NCBI GenBank assembly: GCA_947460275.1
Contig: CANHHZ010000055.1
Span: 1-10,626, forward strand
Direction: 5' to 3'
Source of the DNA: Sphingobacteriaceae bacterium
GTDB lineage: Bacteria; Bacteroidota; Bacteroidia; Sphingobacteriales; Sphingobacteriaceae
DNA length: 10,626 nucleotides
Below the pieces are notes generated by a model that was not told the DNA's origin, ran no database searches, and was given only the letters and a program-made list of their open reading frames with translations. Below, in pieces: positions 6,135 through 10,626 of the stretch; position 1 is the first letter of the stretch; every line of letters starts with the position of its first letter. The translations under genes and the position numbers were made by a program.

Positions 6135-7919
6135 ATGAATGATTTTAATGATTTTAACAATGCACAAGTAGCTAAACTACCCCAGCATTTACGCCAATTT
6201 ATTGTTAAGCAAAATTACGAAAAATATACACCCATAGACCAAGCGGTTTGGCGATATGTAATGCGTCAAAATTACAGCTATTTAAAACATGTCGCTTTTT
6301 ATCCTTACATCAAAGGTTTACAGAGGGCTGGCTTAAGTATTGAATACATCCCCGATTTGCAAACCATGAATGATAACCTTGGTAAAATTGGTTGGGGAGC
6401 TGTTACCGTTGACGGCTTTATACCACCAGCAGCCTTTATGGAATACCAAGCCTACCGGGTTTTGGTTATTGCTGCCGACATTCGTCAAATTAACCATATT
6501 GAATATACGCCTGCGCCAGACATTATCCACGAAAGTGCTGGCCATGCCCCTATTATTGCCGATACTGATTACAATAACTATTTAAGTTACTTTGGATCTA
6601 TAGGCGCAAAAGCCATGTTTTCAAGTAAAGATTTCGAATTGTATGAAGCCATTCGTAAACTTTCTATTTTAAAAGAATCCGCAATAGCCGAAGAACAAGA
6701 AATTATTGCAACAGAAAAAACACTAAAAAATATCTCCGATAATATGGGCGAACCTTCGGAAATGGCTCTATTAAGCAGATTACACTGGTGGACAGTTGAA
6801 TATGGACTAATTGGAACGTTAGAAGATCCTAAAATTTATGGCGCTGGGTTGCTTTCCTCTATTGGCGAAAGTGCAACTTGCATGAAAGCAAACGTTAAAA
6901 AATTGTGGTACAACGCAGACACCATCAACTATGGCTATAATATTACTGAACAACAACCTCAATTATTTGTAACGCCAAATTTTCAAAATTTGATTGATGT
7001 TCTAGAAGACTTTGCCAAAACCATGGCTTTTAGAAAAGGTGGCGCCGAAAGCGTATTAAAAGCGATAGAATGTAAAAACTCTAGCACTGCCGTGTACAGC
7101 TCGGGCTTACAAGTTACAGGTGTTTTTAATGACATTGGGCTTGACAAAAACGACGAACTAACTTTTATAAAAACTACAGGACCATCTGCATTAGCTTATG
7201 CAGATAAACAACTTGATGGACATGGCAAACATTACCATAAAGATGGGTTTTCTTCGCCAGTTGGCAAACTAAAAGGAGTTGCCAAGCCATTGGAAAATCA
7301 TAGCTTGGCAGATTTGGCGGCCCTTAACATAGTCGAGGGAGAACAAACATCACTTGTTTTTGAAAGTGGGATTGTGGTTAGTGGAGCCATTCAATCGGTA
7401 TTGATCAAAGCCGAAAAAGTAATTTTAATCACTTTTACCGAGTGCACAGTTAAAGAAAGTAATGGCAACATCTTGTTTATGCCCGAATGGGGGCATTACG
7501 ATATGGCCGTTGGCGAAAAAATAGTTTCGGTATATAATGGAGCTGCAGATAAAGATGCTTTTGAAGAAATTGTTTTGATTAGCAATGAACAAACACATCA
7601 AGTTTCTTATGACGAAGTAACTAAACAATTGCACCTATTATACAAAAAAGTAAGAAACACAAGAGAAAAACAAAGCGAATACGAAGAATTAGAAGAAATT
7701 TTCGAACTTCTAAAAACCTCACATAGAAATGATTGGCTTTGTGCTTTAGAAATTTTAGAAATTGTTTACCATACGCAACTCAACACCGATTTTGAAAAAA
7801 AATTGCGCATATTTTTAGAAATGAAGGCCTTAACAGAACCAGAACATACCAAACTTATAAACGATGGTTTACATGTTATTGCTAATCCTGTAACACAATT
7901 AATTACAGAGACAGATTAA
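6135..7919 (+). CDS. Aromatic amino acid hydroxylase (phenylalanine 4-monooxygenase-like), long form
   Basis: Predicted pterin-dependent, non-haem iron hydroxylase, most likely phenylalanine to tyrosine, in the cytoplasm. The catalytic domain covers roughly residues 35-300. Iron ligands are His132 and His137 (PDIIHESAGHAPI) and Glu222 (WWTVEYGLIG), followed by the conserved YGAGLLSSIGE (235-245) and the family's closing segment (YNITEQQPQLFV). In animal phenylalanine hydroxylase the second His and the Glu are 40 residues apart; here they are 85 apart, with a charged, probably helical insertion (about 165-210). The last 290 or so residues match no domain I know: about 318-490 is beta-rich and Gly-rich, and 495-565 looks helical. 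No ACT regulatory domain is seen at the N-terminus. Tyrosine or tryptophan as substrate is possible. The SDR gene starts 24 bases downstream, suggesting an operon. Confidence 0.88.
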   Translation: MNDFNDFNNAQVAKLPQHLRQFIVKQNYEKYTPIDQAVWRYVMRQNYSYLKHVAFYPYIKGLQRAGLSIEYIPDLQTMNDNLGKIGWGAVTVDGFIPPAAFMEYQAYRVLVIAADIRQINHIEYTPAPDIIHESAGHAPIIADTDYNNYLSYFGSIGAKAMFSSKDFELYEAIRKLSILKESAIAEEQEIIATEKTLKNISDNMGEPSEMALLSRLHWWTVEYGLIGTLEDPKIYGAGLLSSIGESATCMKANVKKLWYNADTINYGYNITEQQPQLFVTPNFQNLIDVLEDFAKTMAFRKGGAESVLKAIECKNSSTAVYSSGLQVTGVFNDIGLDKNDELTFIKTTGPSALAYADKQLDGHGKHYHKDGFSSPVGKLKGVAKPLENHSLADLAALNIVEGEQTSLVFESGIVVSGAIQSVLIKAEKVILITFTECTVKESNGNILFMPEWGHYDMAVGEKIVSVYNGAADKDAFEEIVLISNEQTHQVSYDEVTKQLHLLYKKVRNTREKQSEYEELEEIFELLKTSHRNDWLCALEILEIVYHTQLNTDFEKKLRIFLEMKALTEPEHTKLINDGLHVIANPVTQLITETD

Positions 7920-7943
7920 CAAGAACTATTAGCACATAAAAAA

Positions 7944-8645
7944 ATGAATATCATAATAACAGGCGCAAGCAGTGGAATTGGTTTTGAAACCGCATTAGAA
8001 TTTGCTTTAGACAGTAAAAATAAAATAGTTTGTATTGCCCGTAGTGCAGAAAAACTGCGCAAATTATTAGAAATTGCAAAAGGACTAAACCCCGATTGCA
8101 CACTTTTACCTGTAGAATTTGATTTGGTAAATGATAGTTATGAGGGGCTAATTCCTTTCTTAAAACAACACTTAGGCACCATTGATATTTTAATCAATAA
8201 TGCTGGAAGCTTAATCAACAAACCTTTTTTAGAAACGACTGAGGAAGATTTAACGGCGATGTTAGAAAGCAACGTTTTAAGCCATTTTAAAATGACGCGT
8301 TATACTTTACCGCTCATGCAAAAAGGTAGCCATATTGTAAACATTGGCAGTATGGGTGGCTACCAAGGCAGCGTTAAATTTGCAGGCTTGTCTGCTTATT
8401 CGGCTAGTAAAGGCGCCCTACATACCCTAACTGAGTGCTTAGCCACAGAACTTAGCGAAACAGGAATCAAAGTAAATTGCTTGGCTTTGGGCTCAGCCCA
8501 AACCGAAATGTTAGAAACTGCTTTTCCAGGCTATGAAAGCCCAGTTTTAGCTTTCGAAATGGGAAAATATGTAGCAGATTTTGCAAAGACAGGGCATAAA
8601 TTTTACAATGGCAAAATACTTCCGGTAGCTTTAAACACGCCATAA
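7944..8645 (+). CDS. Short-chain dehydrogenase/reductase (SDR), possibly pterin-related
   Basis: A 233-residue classical SDR, complete for the family. Cofactor site: TGASSGIG (6-13), with Arg33 after the second beta strand (CIARS) favouring NADP(H). NNAG is at 85-88, the structural Asn at 110, and the catalytic set is Ser136, Tyr152 and Lys156 (YSASK). The end (FYNGKILPVAL) closes the Rossmann fold. The substrate cannot be read from the motifs. Its position 24 bases after a pterin-dependent hydroxylase suggests a pterin reductase role: quinonoid dihydropteridine reductase and sepiapterin reductase are both SDR enzymes with the same YxxxK site. That is inference from context; a generic carbonyl or 3-oxoacyl reductase is the main alternative. 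No terminator is obvious before the next promoter at 8655. Confidence 0.85.
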   Translation: MNIIITGASSGIGFETALEFALDSKNKIVCIARSAEKLRKLLEIAKGLNPDCTLLPVEFDLVNDSYEGLIPFLKQHLGTIDILINNAGSLINKPFLETTEEDLTAMLESNVLSHFKMTRYTLPLMQKGSHIVNIGSMGGYQGSVKFAGLSAYSASKGALHTLTECLATELSETGIKVNCLALGSAQTEMLETAFPGYESPVLAFEMGKYVADFAKTGHKFYNGKILPVALNTP

Positions 8646-8654
8646 GGCTTCTTA

Positions 8655-8682
8655 TTGCAGTTGTATATTTTTAGTACCTTTG
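8655..8682 (+). promoter_or_regulatory. Bacteroidota-type promoter for the NlpC/P60 gene
   Basis: TACCTTTG (8675-8682) is an exact TAnnTTTG box, and TTG (8655-8657) lies 17 bases upstream as the -33 element. This is the best promoter in the window. Eight bases separate it from the ATG at 8691, so the mRNA should have almost no leader. It begins only nine bases after the SDR stop, giving the peptidase its own transcription start. Confidence 0.65.
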
Positions 8683-8690
8683 TATCAGAT

Positions 8691-9224
8691 ATGAAGAAAA
8701 CACTTTTTATTTTTTGCTTCCTCTTCTTTATCGCTTTCATTGGAAAAGCTCAAAATAGCCCTTCACTTCCCGAACAATATCAGGAAATGATGAAAAAAAT
8801 ATTGAGCAAAATCCCCTCTATCAATAACAATCCTGCGGCTAAAGTATTAGATTTTGCAAAATCTATGATTGGCACCCCCTATCGTTATGCATCAAGCAGC
8901 CCTGGGCTAGGTTTCGATTGTTCGGGCTTTGTAAATTATGTTTTCAGTAATTTCGGATTTAAAGTACCACGTTCCTCAACAGAATTTGCTTCAGCAGGTG
9001 TCCCCATCAAGCTGGAAGATGCAAAAGTAGGTGATGTCTTGATTTTTACGGGAACAAATCCTAAAATCAGAAGAATAGGTCATGTAGGCATTATTTATGC
9101 CATAGATAAAGGAGAAATTAAATTTATCCATGCTACATCTGGCAAAGCACATGGCGTAACTATTACCGATTTTGATGCTTATTACAAAAGCCGTTTTATA
9201 AAAGCTGTTTCAATTATAGAATAA
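8691..9224 (+). CDS. Exported NlpC/P60 (C40) cell-wall peptidase
   Basis: A 177-residue exported cysteine peptidase expected to cut peptidoglycan peptide stems. Residues 1-21 are a signal peptide (MKKTLFIFCFLFFIAFIGKAQ region). Gln21 is followed by Asn, so it is not a lipoprotein. After a short helical linker, the NlpC/P60 domain starts near residue 52: the segment IGTPYRYASSSPGLGFDCSGF carries the catalytic Cys77, GHVGIIYAI carries His131, and FIHATS carries the third polar residue, His147. The domain is complete and no other binding domain is attached, so this is a compact, single-domain form. ATG 8691 is chosen over an in-frame TTG at 8655 because the signal peptide then begins correctly and the promoter lies directly upstream. 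Natural substrates and timing are unknown. Confidence 0.9.
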   Translation: MKKTLFIFCFLFFIAFIGKAQNSPSLPEQYQEMMKKILSKIPSINNNPAAKVLDFAKSMIGTPYRYASSSPGLGFDCSGFVNYVFSNFGFKVPRSSTEFASAGVPIKLEDAKVGDVLIFTGTNPKIRRIGHVGIIYAIDKGEIKFIHATSGKAHGVTITDFDAYYKSRFIKAVSIIE

Positions 9225-9228
9225 TCTC

Positions 9229-9482
9229 ATTGGTGAGCTTAAAACCAAAGCAACAGCACAAAATGTAACCGATTTTTTAATGCAAATTGAAGATGAAGCT
9301 ATTAGGAAAGATTGTTTGACCATTGCCCAATTAATGGAGGAGATAACGACAGCAAAAGCCAAAATGTGGGGAACAGCAATTGTAGGTGTAGGCGATTACA
9401 AATTAGTAAAAAATTGAGCGATATCAATATTGATATGTGGAGAGAAATTTGCGAAAATGCGTGTCAAAAACTAAAGCAATAA
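9229..9482 (+). pseudogene. Decayed DUF1801 (YdhG-like) gene with internal deletion
   Basis: Two pieces of one family are readable in different frames. Frame one (9229-9417) gives IGELKTKATAQNVTDFL, then IEDEAIRKDCLTIAQLMEE and AKMWGTAIVGVGDYKLVKN before a TGA; this is the N-terminal half of DUF1801 proteins. Frame two (about 9408-9482) gives KKLSDINIDMWREICENACQ and ends KLKQ at a TAA, matching the family's C-terminal tail. About half of the usual protein, roughly 50-60 residues including the expected SGREGDW-like and SPRK segments, is missing at the join. The first codon is ATT where the family has ATG, with an in-frame TAG just upstream, so there is no usable start. The remnant begins four bases after the peptidase stop. 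DUF1801 has no firmly established function that I know. Confidence 0.75.
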
Positions 9483-9483
9483 A

Positions 9484-9531
9484 GTTTTCTTTGCTCCTTC
9501 CTTGTTCCTTGCTCTCTGATCAAAGCAAAAC
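9484..9531. terminator. Possible weak bidirectional terminator between convergent genes
   Basis: GTTTTCTTTG (9484-9493) can pair with CAAAGCAAAAC (9521-9531) with one bulged C. The loop is long (27 bases) and pyrimidine-rich on the plus strand (repeats of CCTTG/CTCC type), which weakens the case. The right arm overlaps the stop of the leftward flavin reductase gene. It lies where a terminator for converging transcripts would be expected. Confidence 0.3.
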
Positions 9532-10407
9532 TATCTTTAAAGCATCAGTTACGTTGCCATTGGCTAAAAATTGATGCGCAAGCTCATGCAATTCTCGTTC
9601 TCTATTGGTTTCATCACCAATAGTGGCATCTAAAATTTCTTTTACCGCAGCATGCGTACGCATGGCATCAATTTCAGCAGTTGCAGGCAAATGTTCTACA
9701 TTACCCAACATCCCTAAATCGTTTCCAGTAAGCACCATAGATTTACGTACCGAAAGTGGCAAAGCATCTACCCCTATTCCTAAAGTTGTTAAGGGTTTAG
9801 CCACTTTAAATAAACTTTCTGGCGTTACCCTACAATACCAATCGCCGCCCAAACGTGCTACTAAATCTATTTTAGCTTGATCTATTTTGCCTTCGGCATC
9901 TAATATTTCTTCTTTAATGTGGATAAGCTTAACCTCGGCCAACACCAAATTTCCAGCACCATTTTGATTACCCAAAGGGATAACCTCATTTACCACACAT
10001 TCCAATTGAACTGGTGCTTCGGCAACCCGTGGAGGTGTTACCAATTGAGATGGCAACATTGTAAATCCGGCTTTTTCAAATTCGTTTACTCCTTTTCCAT
10101 ATTCGGTACTTGCCAAACTCATTTGTTGCACCATAGGGTAATCAACAATATTGATTACACACTCTTTTACCGCCAAAACATTATCTAAAGTATGCTTAGT
10201 GGTATTGTCGCGTACTCGCCTAGCCGGAGAGAAAATACACATCGGCGGATTTGTACTAAACATATTAAAAAAGCTGAAAGGACTCAAATTAATATTTCCC
10301 TCCCCATCTATGGTAGATGCAAAACAAATTGGACGTGGCGCAATGGCATACTGCAAGTAATTTTGCAATTGCATTGGCGACAAATCGGAGGTTTTCAAAG
10401 TCAGCAT
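9520..10407 (-). CDS. Flavin reductase-like FMN-binding split-barrel protein
   Basis: A 295-residue cytoplasmic protein. Residues about 15-200 form the flavin reductase-like split barrel: AIAPRPICFASTIDGEGNINLS (the R-P and N-x-x-P/S-F segment binds FMN in this family), PFSFFNMFSTNPP, RDNTTKHTLDN and ECVINIV are all typical. The remaining 90 residues (about 205-295) lie outside the barrel, are probably helical and end ELAHQFLANGNVTDALKIVLL; I do not recognise them. The natural reaction is unknown; members either reduce flavin or bind FMN for another oxidation. Start ATG 10407 lies 27 bases after the FAH-family stop, so the two are very likely one operon. From memory, this pairing occurs in tyrosine/homogentisate breakdown clusters of Bacteroidota, which makes an aromatic-catabolism role plausible. 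Confidence 0.85.
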   Translation of the reverse strand: MLTLKTSDLSPMQLQNYLQYAIAPRPICFASTIDGEGNINLSPFSFFNMFSTNPPMCIFSPARRVRDNTTKHTLDNVLAVKECVINIVDYPMVQQMSLASTEYGKGVNEFEKAGFTMLPSQLVTPPRVAEAPVQLECVVNEVIPLGNQNGAGNLVLAEVKLIHIKEEILDAEGKIDQAKIDLVARLGGDWYCRVTPESLFKVAKPLTTLGIGVDALPLSVRKSMVLTGNDLGMLGNVEHLPATAEIDAMRTHAAVKEILDATIGDETNRERELHELAHQFLANGNVTDALKIVLL

Positions 10408-10434
10408 ACTATTTAATTAGTTAGATGAAAATTA

Positions 10435-10626
10435 TTACTTTTTCAACGCCAAAATAGAAAAATCGGTATCGGCTTTGGTAATGATATTGGTTAAGCAACC
10501 TAAACCTGTAATTTCCATTTCCACGTTATCTCCAGGTTGTAGCCATTGTGGCTTAAAGCTTGGGTCGTTTAATAAACCTGTACCGTTTAGCTCCAAAAAG
10601 CAACCGGTGCCTACCGTACCCGATCC
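10435..10626 (-). CDS. Fumarylacetoacetate hydrolase family protein, C-terminal fragment
   Basis: The last 63 codons of a leftward gene that enters from the right edge, ending at a TAA (10437-10435). The readable protein is GSGTVGTGCFLELNGTG, then PQWLQPGDNVEMEITGLG and CLTNIITKAD. G-S-G-T-V-G-x-G, a Trp-Leu-x-x-G-D segment and the closing G-L-G-x-L-x-N are the C-terminal core of fumarylacetoacetate hydrolases. This family includes fumarylacetoacetase, the last step of tyrosine breakdown, but also other C-C bond hydrolases and decarboxylases, so the exact enzyme is not settled from this piece. The flavin reductase-like gene follows after 27 bases. Confidence 0.85.
   Translation of the reverse strand, partial: GSGTVGTGCFLELNGTGLLNDPSFKPQWLQPGDNVEMEITGLGCLTNIITKADTDFSILALKK

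Noticed and set aside
6333..8101. Small open frames within the hydroxylase and SDR genes on either strand
   Set aside because: They are out-of-frame shadows of clear genes with no independent evidence.
8655..8690. TTG start for the NlpC/P60 protein
   Set aside because: It would place residues in front of a complete signal peptide, and the promoter box lies within this stretch.
9484..9518. Pyrimidine-rich stretch as a tandem repeat or CRISPR-like array
   Set aside because: The CCTTG/CTCC units are irregular and too short, with no conserved repeat-spacer pattern.
9605..10416. Plus-strand open frames opposite the flavin reductase gene
   Set aside because: The minus strand encodes a recognisable conserved protein over the whole stretch; the plus-strand products match nothing and overlap one another.

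Overview
The window looks like an AT-rich chromosome segment from an aerobic member of the Bacteroidota, probably outside the gut Bacteroidales. Several things point there. Promoter boxes fit the Bacteroidota consensus TAnnTTTG. Clear Shine-Dalgarno sequences are mostly absent. One ABC ATPase resembles the gliding protein GldA, and one glycyl-tRNA synthetase is of the single-chain type. The exported proteins have signal peptides ending in A-Q, and an aromatic amino acid hydroxylase sits next to aromatic-catabolism genes. I cannot name the genus.

Layout. Positions 1-1703 are read leftward: the first 35 codons of an exported protein cut by the window edge (1-107), an AT-rich gap (108-465), and a GldA-like ATPase (996-1703) overlapping a small outer-membrane beta-barrel gene (466-999) by four bases. 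A divergent intergenic region (1704-1984) has a promoter at each end and a GC-rich hairpin repeat in the middle. Rightward come glyS (1985-3463) with a clear terminator, then a two-gene envelope operon: an LTA-synthase-like phosphoglycerol transferase (3571-5499) overlapping a GtrA-family membrane protein (5496-5978). After a gap with two inverted repeats and a promoter box come an aromatic amino acid hydroxylase (6135-7919) and a short-chain dehydrogenase (7944-8645), 24 bases apart. An exported NlpC/P60 peptidase (8691-9224) has its own promoter. A decayed DUF1801 gene (9229-9482) follows. Reading leftward from the right edge are the last 63 codons of a fumarylacetoacetate hydrolase family gene (10435-10626) and a flavin reductase-like protein (9520-10407).

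How the genes work together. The hydroxylase would make tyrosine from phenylalanine with a reduced pterin. The SDR beside it is a candidate for pterin recycling or synthesis. The FAH-family and flavin-reductase genes on the opposite strand look like the end of a tyrosine/homogentisate breakdown operon, so the right third may be a phenylalanine/tyrosine catabolic locus. The left two thirds mix housekeeping (glyS) with envelope functions.

Main points for a second look: the hydroxylase has about 45 extra residues between its iron ligands and about 290 residues of unassigned C-terminus; a perfect 10-bp inverted repeat overlaps its promoter box; the GldA-like ATPase appears to lack an internal segment of about 65-70 residues; the DUF1801 remnant has a readable deletion scar; and three genes have promoter boxes so close to ATG that their mRNAs should be leaderless or nearly so. 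I see no CRISPR array, rRNA, tRNA, insertion sequence or phage gene.
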